Shown piece by piece: positions 24,279-32,891 of a stretch of 39,717 nt of DNA (position 1 is its first letter; every line of letters starts with the position of its first letter). Source of the DNA: JBHJHK01 sp050330975 (GTDB taxonomy: Bacteria; Pseudomonadota; Gammaproteobacteria; Competibacterales; Competibacteraceae); the NCBI GenBank assembly GCA_050330975.1, contig JBHJHK010000280.1:1-39717 (forward strand), in the 5' to 3' direction. Both the position numbers and the translations under genes were made by a program. Below the pieces are notes generated by a model. That model made no database searches and was not told where the DNA came from. It saw only the letters and a list, made by a program, of their open reading frames with translations.

Positions 24279-26201
24279 ATGACCCAACGCATCGCCCCTT
24301 ACGGCCAGTGGGCCTCCCCCATCAGCGCCGACCTCATCGTGGGCCAGACGGTCTCCTTGGGCAGCATCGCCCTGGACGGCCAAGACGTCTACTGGATCGA
24401 GTCAAGGCCCCTAGAACAAGGGCGCAACGCCATCGTCCGCCACCGCCCAGGGGGCGCCAACGACGAAGTCCTCCCCATGCCCTACAGCGCCCGCAGTCGG
24501 GTCCACGAATACGGCGGCGGCGCCTTTACCGTCCACCGGGGAGAGGTGTTCTTCGTCGAACAGCGAGATCAACAGTGGTATCACTTGGCGCCGGGCCAGA
24601 CCCCAAAGCCCCTCACCGACGCCCCCCACTGGCGCTTTGCCGACCCCGCCGTCGACACCCCGCGCCAGCGGTTGATCTGCGTGGGGGAAGACCACGCCCC
24701 AGGTGAGCCAGAACCCAGTAACTGCCTGGTGGCCATACCCCTCGGGGGGACAGCCGTCAAAATCCCCAAGGTGCTGGTCCGCGGCGCCGACTTCTACGCC
24801 TCCCCCACCTTGTCACCGGACCACCGCCGCCTGGCCTGGCTCACCTGGGACCATCCCCAGATGCCCTGGGACGGCACCACCTTGTGGGTGGCCGAGGTGG
24901 CCGACGACGGCGCTCTCAAGGACCCCAAAGCCATCGCCGGGGGCCCCAAGGAGTCCATCTTTCAACCCCAATGGGGGCCCGGGGGGACTCTGTACTTCGT
25001 CAGCGACCGCAGTGGCTTTTGGAATCTCTACCGCTTCGACGGCGACGTCGAGGCGGTGATGACCATGGAGGCCGACTTCGGCCGCCCGCTGTGGCAATTC
25101 GGTCAGTCCACCTTTGCCGTGGCCAGGGATGGCGGCCTCTACGGGGCCTTCAACCGTTTGGGGCGCTGGCAACTGGCCTTCATTGGCGCCGACGGACAGT
25201 TTCGCTCCCTGGAGTTGCCCTACACCGAAATCGACGAGCTGCGCCTTGGGGCCGACAAGCTGGTGTTTCGGGCCGGAGCCCCCACCGAGGGCTACTGCGT
25301 GGTCACCCTCGACCGCGTCGACCACCGCCGTCAGCCCCTCAAGCAGGCCAGCGTCCCCCTAGACCTCGAGGATTTGTCGGTGCCGGAAGTGGTGGCCTAC
25401 CCCGCCGATGGGGGCAGCGCCTATGCCTTTTTCTACCCCCCCACCAACCGCCACTACCAGGGGACCAAGGACACCAAGCCCCCGCTGTTGGTCAAGAGCC
25501 ACGGGGGGCCCACCGGCGCCGCCCAGGCGGTGTACCAACCGCTGATCCAGTATTGGACTTCCCGGGGCTTTGCCGTGCTAGACGTCAACTATCGGGGCAG
25601 CACCGGCTTCGGTCGCGCCTACCGAGAGGCCCTCTACGGCCAGTGGGGGGTGGTGGACGTGGACGACTGCGTGGCCGCCGCCCGCTGGGCCTGCAGCGCC
25701 GGTCGGGCCGACCCCGAGCGCTGCGCCATCCGCGGAAGCAGCGCCGGGGGCTACACCACCTTGGCGGCGCTGGCGTTTCGCGATTTCTTCAAGGCTGGAG
25801 CCAGTTACTACGGCGTCGGCGACCTGGAGACCCTGCTGCGGGATACCCATAAATTCGAATCCCGCTACCTGGATCACCTCATCGGCCCCTACCCCCAACA
25901 GCGCCAGCGCTACCTCGAGCGCTCACCCCTCCACCACAACCAGGCGCTGTCGGCGCCCGTGATCTTTTTCCAGGGTCTGTTGGACAAGGTGGTCCCCCCC
26001 AACCAAGCCGAGGACATGGTGACCGCCCTCAAACGGCGGGGCATCCCCGTGGCCTATATGGCCTTTGACGGGGAACACCACGGCTTTCGCCAGGCGGCCA
26101 ACATCAAGCGGGCCCTGGAGGCGGAACTGTACTTCTACGGTCGGGTGTTTGGCTTTACTCCCTTCGATCCCTTGACCCCGGTGACCATCGACGGCCTCTA
26201 G
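24279..26201 (+). CDS. S9-family prolyl oligopeptidase
   Basis: This 640-residue serine peptidase has an N-terminal beta-propeller (about 30-370; SARSRVHEYGGGAF, SPTLSPDHRRLAWLTWDHPQ, VSDRSGFWNLYRFD) and a C-terminal alpha/beta-hydrolase domain. The triad is Ser488 (IRGSSAGGY), Asp569 (GLLDKVVPP) and His601 (GEHHGF). It resembles dipeptidyl aminopeptidase/acylaminoacyl peptidases of clan SC. There is no signal peptide, so it acts in the cytoplasm, probably on short peptides. The frame is open far upstream, but the upstream part overlaps fumC in antisense and is a shadow. The stop TAG shares the bases CTAG with the stop of the convergent DUF1461 gene. Confidence 0.94.
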   Translation: MTQRIAPYGQWASPISADLIVGQTVSLGSIALDGQDVYWIESRPLEQGRNAIVRHRPGGANDEVLPMPYSARSRVHEYGGGAFTVHRGEVFFVEQRDQQWYHLAPGQTPKPLTDAPHWRFADPAVDTPRQRLICVGEDHAPGEPEPSNCLVAIPLGGTAVKIPKVLVRGADFYASPTLSPDHRRLAWLTWDHPQMPWDGTTLWVAEVADDGALKDPKAIAGGPKESIFQPQWGPGGTLYFVSDRSGFWNLYRFDGDVEAVMTMEADFGRPLWQFGQSTFAVARDGGLYGAFNRLGRWQLAFIGADGQFRSLELPYTEIDELRLGADKLVFRAGAPTEGYCVVTLDRVDHRRQPLKQASVPLDLEDLSVPEVVAYPADGGSAYAFFYPPTNRHYQGTKDTKPPLLVKSHGGPTGAAQAVYQPLIQYWTSRGFAVLDVNYRGSTGFGRAYREALYGQWGVVDVDDCVAAARWACSAGRADPERCAIRGSSAGGYTTLAALAFRDFFKAGASYYGVGDLETLLRDTHKFESRYLDHLIGPYPQQRQRYLERSPLHHNQALSAPVIFFQGLLDKVVPPNQAEDMVTALKRRGIPVAYMAFDGEHHGFRQAANIKRALEAELYFYGRVFGFTPFDPLTPVTIDGL

Positions 26202-27049
26202 AGGCACGGTGGGGGATCCCGTGGGGGACGCCCTCGACCGTAGTTGGCGAGACCCAACAGGCCGTCGGCCACCACCAACAGAATGAGCCACAGGATGATG
26301 GTGAGCCCACCCCAGGCGACGGCGATGGCCCCAAACAGATCGGGGGCTTTCATCAAGGTGGTCATGAGGGACTCCTGGTAGGGAAAGTACCAGGGATGGT
26401 TGGGGGGAAAGACCCAGATGTGCCAGCGGTGAAATAACGCCAAGGGCCCCTGCCACACCACGACCAATCCCAATCCCGCCACGGTGAATAAAAGCCCCCC
26501 CCACCGCCACCGCCAGGGGGGCAATGCCACTTGCAAGCGCCAGGCGGCGAGCGACAGCACCAGCCAAAGCCCCACCATTCCCCAGCCCCAGGGCAAGGTC
26601 CCACGGATGAGCTTTGCCACGTCCTTGAGGTGCACAATCTCGCCGATGTGGAGCAATGGCCCCAACCTTCGACCCTGGGGGTCGCGGTAGGCCAGGCGCC
26701 CCAAGATGGCGGTGTCGCCGTGGACAGCCCGGTTGATGGCGGCGAACAGCCGGCGGTGCTCGGCTTTGTCGGTGCGGGCAAACCCCTGGCGGTGACGGTT
26801 TTCGGGCCCAAAACGCCCGATATGGGCTTCGATGGCCAGCACGTCGTACCACAGGGCATAGCCGAAATCCACCGACCGGAGCAGCGTCCAGCCCAAGGTG
26901 GCCGCCGCCCCTAGGGCGGTGATCAGCACCCCCGCGGCCACCGCTCCCCGCCAGCCCCGAGGGGCAAAAGCCCCTGGGGCGTCGACGGATGCCCGTGACT
27001 TGGGTATGCTATATCTCTTTGAATTGATTCCATTTCTCCGTCGACTCAC
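26198..27049 (-). CDS. DUF1461 integral membrane protein
   Basis: This 283-residue membrane protein starts at a GTG (27047-27049) preceded by GGGGGAGAA. It has a first helix at about 33-55 (GAVAAGVLITALGAAATLGW), a cytoplasmic or periplasmic loop containing RRLFAAINRAVHGDTA and LHIGEIVHLKDVAKLI, and further helices around 138-156, 167-187 and 240-262. The loop with HIGEIVHLKDV and the overall helix plan match the DUF1461/TIGR01906 family. The function is unknown. It is divergent from the ETF-QO gene across 61 bp and converges on the S9 peptidase gene with a 4-bp overlap. Confidence 0.85.
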   Translation of the reverse strand: MSRRRNGINSKRYSIPKSRASVDAPGAFAPRGWRGAVAAGVLITALGAAATLGWTLLRSVDFGYALWYDVLAIEAHIGRFGPENRHRQGFARTDKAEHRRLFAAINRAVHGDTAILGRLAYRDPQGRRLGPLLHIGEIVHLKDVAKLIRGTLPWGWGMVGLWLVLSLAAWRLQVALPPWRWRWGGLLFTVAGLGLVVVWQGPLALFHRWHIWVFPPNHPWYFPYQESLMTTLMKAPDLFGAIAVAWGGLTIILWLILLVVADGLLGLANYGRGRPPRDPPPCL

Positions 27050-27110
27050 CGACGCTTCTCCCCCTGTTTTTCCAAGCGTTTCAACGCGCTACGACCCGCG
27101 AGGATACCCC

Positions 27111-28736
27111 GTGCAGCGAGAAACTATGGAATTCGACGTCGTCATCGTCGGCGCTGGCCCGTCGGGCCTGGCGGCGGCCATCCGCTTGCGGCAGCTCGCC
27201 CTTGAGCACGGGCGCGATTTGAGCGTCTGCGTCCTGGAAAAGGGCTCAGAGGTGGGCGCCCACATTTTGTCCGGCGCGGTGATGGAACCCCGGGCGCTTT
27301 CGGAGCTGCTCCCCGATTGGCGCGAGGAGGGCGCCCCCCTCCACACCCCGGCCACTAAAGACCACTTCTGGTTCCTCACCCACCAGGCGGCTTATCCCCT
27401 CCCCACGCCCCCGGCCATGGCCAATGAGGGCAACTACATCGTCAGTCTGGGCAATGTCTGCCGCTGGCTGGCGGGCCGGGCCGAGGCATTGGGGGTGGAG
27501 ATCTACCCCGGCTTTGCCGCCACCCGGGTACTGTTTGACGACGACCGGGTGGCCGGGGTGATCACCAACGACCAGGGGCGGGGCCGCGATGGCAACCCCA
27601 AAGCCGACTTTGAGCCCGGCATGGCCCTCGTGGCCCGCTACACCCTGTTTGCCGAGGGCTGCCGCGGCTCCCTCACCAAGACCTTGTTCGAGCGCTTCAA
27701 GCTCCGCGACGGCGTCGACCCCCAGACCTACGGCATCGGCATCAAAGAGCTGTGGCAAGTGGACCCGGCCCACCATCGACCCGGTACCGTCCTCCACACC
27801 ATCGGCTGGCCCCTGGACGGGGGCACCTACGGGGGCTCGTGGCTCTACCACCTGGAGGACAACCAAGTGTCGGTGGGTTTTGTCGTGGGTTTGGACTACC
27901 AAAACCCCCACCTCGATCCCTACAACGAATTCCAGCGCTTTAAAACCCACCCGGAGATCCGATCCCTGTTTGAGGGGGGGCGCCGCATCCCCTATGGGGC
28001 CCGGGCCTTGAGCGAAGGGGGCTTCCAGTCCATCCCCAAACTCACCTTCCCCGGCGGGCTGCTCATCGGCGACGGGGCGGGGTTTCTCAACGTCCCCAAG
28101 ATCAAAGGCAGCCACACGGCCATGAAATCGGGCATGGTGGCCGCCGAGGCCGTGTACGAAGCCGCCACTGCCGAAGGGTCACCCTCAGAGGTCACCGCCT
28201 ATCCCGAGGCCCTGGCCAAGAGCTGGCTGTGGGACGAACTCTACCGGGCTCGCAACATCCGCCCGGCCTTTCGCTTTGGCCTATTGCCAGGCATGGCCTA
28301 TGCGGCCTTGGACACCTACCTCCTCCGGGGCAAAGCGCCGTGGACGTTCCACCACCACAAAGACCACGAGGCCCTCAAGCCCGCGCGGTCCTTTGATCCC
28401 ATCCAATACCCCAAGCCCGACGGGGTCCTCACCTTCGACCGCCTGTCGTCGGTGTACTTGTCCAACACCAACCACGAAGAGGACCAGCCCTGCCACCTAG
28501 TGCTCAAGGACCCCCAGCGCGCCGTCGATTACAATTTGCCCGAGTTCAATGCCCCCGAACAGCGCTACTGTCCGGCGGGGGTCTACGAGATCGTGCGGGA
28601 TAATGGCACGCCGCGGTTGCAGATCAACGCGCAAAACTGTGTCCATTGCAAGACCTGCGATATCAAAGACCCCACCCAGAACATCGACTGGGCCACTCCC
28701 GAAGGCGGCGGTGGCCCCAATTACCCCAACATGTGA
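27111..28736 (+). CDS. electron transfer flavoprotein:ubiquinone oxidoreductase
   Basis: This 541-residue ETF-QO passes electrons from ETF (fatty-acid and amino-acid oxidation) to ubiquinone at the membrane. It has an N-terminal FAD site (VVIVGAGPSGLAAAIRL), the ubiquinone-binding region with GGFQSIPKLTFPGGLLIGDG and GFLNVPKIKGSHTAMKSG, and C-terminal [4Fe-4S] ligands in CPAGVYE and CVHCKTCDIKDP, the last three being the CxxCxxC type. I take the GTG at 27111 as the start because AGGA lies 6 bp upstream and family members usually begin M-x-R-E-x-M-E-F-D. An ATG at 27126 is the alternative. ETF subunit genes are not in the window. Confidence 0.95.
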   Translation: MQRETMEFDVVIVGAGPSGLAAAIRLRQLALEHGRDLSVCVLEKGSEVGAHILSGAVMEPRALSELLPDWREEGAPLHTPATKDHFWFLTHQAAYPLPTPPAMANEGNYIVSLGNVCRWLAGRAEALGVEIYPGFAATRVLFDDDRVAGVITNDQGRGRDGNPKADFEPGMALVARYTLFAEGCRGSLTKTLFERFKLRDGVDPQTYGIGIKELWQVDPAHHRPGTVLHTIGWPLDGGTYGGSWLYHLEDNQVSVGFVVGLDYQNPHLDPYNEFQRFKTHPEIRSLFEGGRRIPYGARALSEGGFQSIPKLTFPGGLLIGDGAGFLNVPKIKGSHTAMKSGMVAAEAVYEAATAEGSPSEVTAYPEALAKSWLWDELYRARNIRPAFRFGLLPGMAYAALDTYLLRGKAPWTFHHHKDHEALKPARSFDPIQYPKPDGVLTFDRLSSVYLSNTNHEEDQPCHLVLKDPQRAVDYNLPEFNAPEQRYCPAGVYEIVRDNGTPRLQINAQNCVHCKTCDIKDPTQNIDWATPEGGGGPNYPNM

Positions 28737-28746
28737 CCCGGAAAGG

Positions 28747-28766
28747 CGCCGAGGAACCCCTCGGCG
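28747..28766 (+). terminator. hairpin after the ETF-QO gene
   Basis: A perfect 8-bp stem with a 4-nt loop (CGCCGAGG, AACC, CCTCGGCG) lies 10 bp after the ETF-QO stop. It has no T run, so it is a 3'-end structure rather than a classical intrinsic terminator. Confidence 0.4.
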
Positions 28767-28911
28767 AGCCACAGATGGGTGTTATGGGGTAAAAGTTGTG
28801 CGTTTTATGGGGTTACAAGCTGTTAATACCTCGACCTCTGGGGCTGTGCTAGAGTCCAATTTATTAGCATTGTGTGTTTCCCCGCACTGCGTTTCAGGAG
28901 GACTTAGAGTT

Positions 28912-29601
28912 ATGTCGTTATTTGAGAAGTCAGGCGTCCAAGCCGTCAATCAGAGCCAGACCGGCGTTCGCTCGGAGCTGGCGACCAACAAGGTGCTGCG
29001 CAACACCTACATGTTGCTGGCCATGACCCTGCTGTTCAGCGGACTCACGGCCACCGCCGCCATGTTGAGCAACGCGCCGCCGCTGAATTTCTTCATCACT
29101 ATCGCTCTTTATTTTGGCCTGTTGTTCGGCACCCAGGCCCTGCGCAACAGCCCCTGGGGCTTGGTCATGGTGTTCGCCCTCACGGGTTTCTTGGGCTACA
29201 CCTTGGGCCCCATTCTCAACGTCTACTTGAGCTTGGCCAACGGTGCCCAGATCGTCGCCACAGCCTTGGCCGGCACTGGCGTCATCTTCTTGGGCCTGTC
29301 GGGATACGCCCTGGTCTCCCGCAAGGATTTCAGCTTCATGGGCGGCTTTTTGATGGTGGGCATTCTGGTGGCCTTCCTGGCGGGCCTGGCGAGCTTTTTC
29401 ATCCAGATGCCCGCCCTGCAGTTGGCCGTTTCCGCCATGTTTGTGTTGCTCATGTCGGGCCTCATCCTCTACCAGACCAGTGAGATCATCCACGGCGGCG
29501 AGGACAACTACATCATGGCCACGGTGACCCTGTACCTGACCATCTACAACCTGTTCTTCAGCCTGTTGCATATCCTGGGCTTTTTGGGCGGCGATGAATA
29601 A
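28912..29601 (+). CDS. Bax inhibitor-1/YccA family membrane protein
   Basis: This 229-residue protein has seven hydrophobic helices and the family features LRNTYMLLAMTLLFSGLTA, the middle ALAGTGVIFLGLSGYALVSRKDFSFMGGFL, and a C-terminal acidic helix end YQTSEIIHGGEDNYIMATVT leading to LYLTIYNLFFSLLHILGF. It resembles E. coli YccA, which interacts with the FtsH protease; a role in membrane protein quality control or calcium leak is known for the family. The ATG follows a strong AGGAGGA site. It has its own 175-bp leader containing a possible extended -10 (TGCTAGAGT near 28847-28855) and is followed by a good terminator, so it is probably monocistronic. Confidence 0.93.
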   Translation: MSLFEKSGVQAVNQSQTGVRSELATNKVLRNTYMLLAMTLLFSGLTATAAMLSNAPPLNFFITIALYFGLLFGTQALRNSPWGLVMVFALTGFLGYTLGPILNVYLSLANGAQIVATALAGTGVIFLGLSGYALVSRKDFSFMGGFLMVGILVAFLAGLASFFIQMPALQLAVSAMFVLLMSGLILYQTSEIIHGGEDNYIMATVTLYLTIYNLFFSLLHILGFLGGDE

Positions 29602-29610
29602 CTGATTTTT

Positions 29611-29662
29611 CAACCCTCCGGGTTGTCGAAAGCTCCACCGTACGCGGTGGGGCTTTTTTTTG
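29611..29662 (+). terminator. intrinsic terminator after the Bax inhibitor-1 gene
   Basis: A small hairpin (CAACCC, TCC, GGGTTG; 29611-29625) is followed by a 10-bp stem AGCTCCACCG-TACG-CGGTGGGGCT (29631-29654, one G-T pair) and a run of nine T (29654-29662). This is a textbook rightward intrinsic terminator starting 10 bp after the stop codon. Confidence 0.92.
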
Positions 29663-29689
29663 GCTCACCGCCGATTGTCAGGGCGATGT

Positions 29690-29718
29690 TGCTTTGCATC
29701 AATCTTGCCGCTATGGTT
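29690..29718 (+). promoter_or_regulatory. candidate sigma70 promoter of the pta-ackA-fabI operon
   Basis: TTGCTT (29690-29695) and TATGGT (29713-29718) are separated by 17 bp, just past the terminator of the preceding gene and about 100 bp before the pta ATG. The -10 match is weak; the position is what makes it plausible. Confidence 0.35.
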
Positions 29719-29821
29719 TGGTCAATCGGTTAACGGTGGACAACCGCCGTTTTGCCGCAGTGCCAAAAACCAGCGCCGCTCGGGACCGCGACAGTCGGCG
29801 CGCCCTCTGAGGGAAAGCCCT

Positions 29822-30802
29822 ATGCGATCTGAAACCATCGAACCCGCCCGTCCCCTGGGTCCTGAGTCCGCCGGGGAGCACCACGACGACTACGCCAAGC
29901 TCATGGCCCGTTGTCGCGACCTCCCCCCCGTCGCCACAGCGGTGGTCCACCCCTGCGAGCAAAGCGCCCTAGAAGGGCCTTTATTGGCGGCCAAAGAAGG
30001 GCTCATCACCCCGATCCTCATTGGACCCATGGCCAAGATCCGGCGGGTGGCGGAGGAGAGCGGCTTGGATCTAGCCGACCACCAGCTCATCGACGCCCCC
30101 CACAGCCACGCTGCGGCGGCCCAGGCGGTGGAAATCGCCGGGCGGGGGGAGGTCCAGGCCATCATGAAGGGCAGCCTCCACACCGACGAACTGATGCACG
30201 CCGTGGTGAGCAAAACCGGGGGATTGCGCACCGAGCGCCGAATCAGCCACGTGTTTGTCATGGACGTGCCCAGCTACCCCAAACCGTTGCTGATCACCGA
30301 CGCCGCCATCAACATCCATCCCGACCTCATGGTCAAGCGGGATATCTGTCAAAATGCCATCGATTTGGCCCACGCCCTGGACAACCCCAACCCCAAGGTG
30401 GCGATTTTGTCGGCGGTGGAGACCATCAACCCCCAGATTCCCTCCACCCTCGACGCCGCGGCGTTGTGTAAAATGGCCGAGCGGGGGCAGATCAGCGGGG
30501 GAGTGCTGGACGGACCCCTGGCCATGGACAACGCCATCAGTCTGGACGCCGCCCGGATCAAGGGGCTCCACTCCGAAGTGGCGGGGCAGGCCGACATTTT
30601 GATCGCCCCGGATCTGGAGTCGGGCAATATGCTGGCCAAACAGTTGTCGTTTTTGGCCCACGCCGAAGCGGCGGGGTTGGTGCTGGGAGCGCGGTTACCC
30701 GTCATCCTCACCAGCCGGGCCGACAACGTCCGGGCCCGGATGGCTTCCTGTGCCATCGCCGCACTCTACGTCGATCACCGGGCGATGCCCATCAAGCACT
30801 GA
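29822..30802 (+). CDS. pta: phosphate acetyltransferase (short, Ptb/Pta-domain type)
   Basis: This 326-residue protein of the phosphate acetyl/butaryl transferase family would convert acetyl-CoA and phosphate to acetyl-phosphate and CoA. Family blocks are ALEGPLLAAKEGLITPILIG, GRGEVQAIMKGSLHTDELMH, RRISHVFVMDVPSYPKPLLI, TDAAINIHPDLM and a C-terminal QADILIAPDLESGNMLAKQL. It lacks the N-terminal DRTGG/AAA regulatory region of long Pta enzymes and resembles the C-terminal half of proteins annotated as bifunctional enoyl-CoA hydratase/phosphate acetyltransferase. The start ATG follows GAGGG. It lies 17 bp before ackA and is the first gene of the operon. Butyryl-CoA as substrate cannot be excluded. 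Confidence 0.9.
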   Translation: MRSETIEPARPLGPESAGEHHDDYAKLMARCRDLPPVATAVVHPCEQSALEGPLLAAKEGLITPILIGPMAKIRRVAEESGLDLADHQLIDAPHSHAAAAQAVEIAGRGEVQAIMKGSLHTDELMHAVVSKTGGLRTERRISHVFVMDVPSYPKPLLITDAAINIHPDLMVKRDICQNAIDLAHALDNPNPKVAILSAVETINPQIPSTLDAAALCKMAERGQISGGVLDGPLAMDNAISLDAARIKGLHSEVAGQADILIAPDLESGNMLAKQLSFLAHAEAAGLVLGARLPVILTSRADNVRARMASCAIAALYVDHRAMPIKH

Positions 30803-30819
30803 GGCGGGGGAGTCAAACC

Positions 30820-32007
30820 ATGGGTGATGTAGTTTTGGTGCTCAACGCCGGGTCGTCGAGTATCAAGTTTTCCCTGTTCGCCGTCGACGGCGACCCGTTG
30901 ACTTTGCGTCTCAACGGCCAGATTGAGGGCATCGGTGCCAAGCCCCATCTGGTGGTATTCGACCGGCAGCGCCACCCCCTGGCCGACCAGCAACTGGATC
31001 CCGCTCCCCCCGGAGAGGGGCATCGGCGAGCCCTAGCCGTGCTGCAGAATTGGTTGGCGGACCACTTGGGGGATGGCCGCCTGGCGGCGGTGGGTCACCG
31101 GGTGGTCCACGGCGGGCCGCGGTTGAGCGCTCCGGTGGCGGTGGACGAGGTCATTTTGGCGGAGCTAGCCACCTTCGTTCCCCTGGCACCCCTCCACCAA
31201 CCCCACAATTTGGCCGGCATCCAGGCCCTCAAGGATCTGGATCCCGCCCTGCCCCAGGTGGCCTGCTTTGACACCGCTTTCCACCGCAGCAACCCCCAAC
31301 TGGCGGAGTTGTTCGCCTTGCCCCTGGACTACTACCAGCGGGGGATACGCCGCTATGGCTTCCACGGCCTGTCCTACGAATACATCAGCAGCCGCCTGGG
31401 CGAGGTGATTCCCGCCGCGGCCCGAGGCAAGGTGGTGGTGGCCCACCTGGGCAACGGCGCTAGCCTAGCGGCGTTGGCGGATGGTCAAGGGGTGGCCAGC
31501 ACCATGGGCTTCACCGCCCTCGATGGCCTACCCATGGGCACCCGCTGCGGCCAGATCGACCCCGGGGTGTTGTTGTATCTCCTCCAAAACCAAGGCATGG
31601 ATGCCAAGGCCCTAGAGGATTTGCTCTACCGCCACTCGGGTCTCAAGGGACTCTCTGGAGTCAGCAACGACATGCGGGAGTTAGAGGCGAGCCACGATCC
31701 CAACGCCGCCTTGGCCATCGACTATTTCGTCTACCGCATCCAGCGGGAACTGGGCTCTTTGGTAGCCGCCCTCCAGGGGTTGGATGCCTTGGTGTTCACC
31801 GCCGGCATCGGCGAGCATTCGGCGACCCTGCGGGCTCGGGTCTGCCAGGGCCTTGGCTGGCTGGGGGTACAGTTGGACCCCGCCGCCAACGCCCGCCACG
31901 GTCCGATTATCACCGACGACAGCAGCCGGGTCATGGTCGCTGTGATTCCCACCAATGAGGAGTTGATGATCGCCCGCCAGACCTTGGCGGTGTTGAAGAC
32001 TCACTAG
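30820..32007 (+). CDS. ackA: acetate kinase
   Basis: This 395-residue acetokinase converts acetyl-phosphate and ADP to acetate and ATP, or the reverse. It shows the first signature VLNAGSSSIKFSLF (about 5-18), the substrate region HRVVHGG, FDTAFHRS, the second signature RRYGFHGLSYEYIS, the ATP-binding VVVAHLGNGASLAAL with TMGFTALDGLPMGTR, and the C-terminal FTAGIGEHSATLR. The length matches the family (about 400). The ATG follows GGGGGAG. Together with pta it forms the acetyl-phosphate branch; the third gene of the operon is fabI, 30 bp downstream. Confidence 0.96.
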   Translation: MGDVVLVLNAGSSSIKFSLFAVDGDPLTLRLNGQIEGIGAKPHLVVFDRQRHPLADQQLDPAPPGEGHRRALAVLQNWLADHLGDGRLAAVGHRVVHGGPRLSAPVAVDEVILAELATFVPLAPLHQPHNLAGIQALKDLDPALPQVACFDTAFHRSNPQLAELFALPLDYYQRGIRRYGFHGLSYEYISSRLGEVIPAAARGKVVVAHLGNGASLAALADGQGVASTMGFTALDGLPMGTRCGQIDPGVLLYLLQNQGMDAKALEDLLYRHSGLKGLSGVSNDMRELEASHDPNAALAIDYFVYRIQRELGSLVAALQGLDALVFTAGIGEHSATLRARVCQGLGWLGVQLDPAANARHGPIITDDSSRVMVAVIPTNEELMIARQTLAVLKTH

Positions 32008-32037
32008 CGCACTGCGCACCGTTTGGGAGAGCTAGCC

Positions 32038-32823
32038 ATGCTGCAATTCAATGCCAGCGACCGTACCCTAGAGGGTAAAAAGGGCTTGGTGTTGGGCATC
32101 GCCAACGATCAATCCATCGCCTATGGCTGCGCCGCGGCGTTTAAGTTCTTGGGGGCCGAGGTGGCGGTTACCTACCTCAACGACAAGGCCAAGCCCTACG
32201 TTGAACCCCTGGCCAAAGAGCTAGAAGCGCCGATTTTCATGCCCTGTAACGTCAGTCACGAGGGCGAACTCGAAGCCGTGTTCGAAGCCATCGGCGAAAA
32301 GTGGGGCAAATTGGATTTCGCCCTGCATTCCATCGCCTTTTGCCCCAAAGAGGACCTCCACGGTCGGTTGGTGGACTGCTCCAAGGAGGGCTTTGCCACC
32401 GCCATGGACGTTTCTTGCCATTCGTTTTTGCGCATGGCCAAGCTCGCCGAACCCCTGATGACCGACGGCGGGGCACTGTTTGCCATGAGCTACTACGGGG
32501 CGGAGAAGGTGGTGGAAAACTACAACACCATGGGGCCCGCCAAGGCCGCCTTGGAGTGTTGTGTGCGCTATCTCGCCTTTGAGCTGGGGCCCAAGCACAT
32601 CCGGGTCCACGCCATTTCCCCTGGACCCATCAAAACCCGGGCGGCTTCGGGCATCGACCAGTTCGAAGAGCTACTCAACAAGGCCGCCGAGCGGGCCCCC
32701 ATGCATCGCCTGGTGACCATCCAGGAGGTGGGGATCGCCACGGCGGCTCTCGCCACCAACAACGCCAAGTTGTTCACCGGCGAGACCCTCTATATCGATG
32801 GGGGTTACCACATCATGGGATGA
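32038..32823 (+). CDS. fabI: enoyl-[acyl-carrier-protein] reductase (NADH), FabI
   Basis: This 261-residue short-chain dehydrogenase carries out the last reduction of fatty-acid elongation. It has the FabI nucleotide motif GIANDQSIAYG (about 20-30), the adenine-pocket HSIAFCPK region, SYYGAEKV at 151-158, and the catalytic pair Tyr162-x6-Lys169 (NYNTMGPAK). The C-terminal GETLYIDGGYHIMG is also typical. The ATG is preceded by GGGAGAG. As the third gene of the pta-ackA operon it may be a second FabI copy dedicated to this setting, a linkage also known in rhizobia and other proteobacteria. Whether it is the essential housekeeping enzyme cannot be told from the window. Confidence 0.94.
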   Translation: MLQFNASDRTLEGKKGLVLGIANDQSIAYGCAAAFKFLGAEVAVTYLNDKAKPYVEPLAKELEAPIFMPCNVSHEGELEAVFEAIGEKWGKLDFALHSIAFCPKEDLHGRLVDCSKEGFATAMDVSCHSFLRMAKLAEPLMTDGGALFAMSYYGAEKVVENYNTMGPAKAALECCVRYLAFELGPKHIRVHAISPGPIKTRAASGIDQFEELLNKAAERAPMHRLVTIQEVGIATAALATNNAKLFTGETLYIDGGYHIMG

Positions 32824-32861
32824 ACGGCGCGGTCGGGGTCGCGGGTCGCACGAGCCACCTT

Positions 32862-32891
32862 TAGAAATGGCACCCCTAGAAATGACGCCCC
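32862..32891 (-). repeat. two-copy 15-bp tandem repeat at the 3' end of trpA
   Basis: On the plus strand TAGAAATGGCACCCC (32862-32876) and TAGAAATGACGCCCC (32877-32891) are adjacent 15-bp units with two mismatches. The trpA stop codon and last codons (GRHF, stop) lie in the right-hand unit, and the left-hand unit is a copy just beyond the stop. It is the same kind of 3'-end duplication as at fdh3B. Confidence 0.8.
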
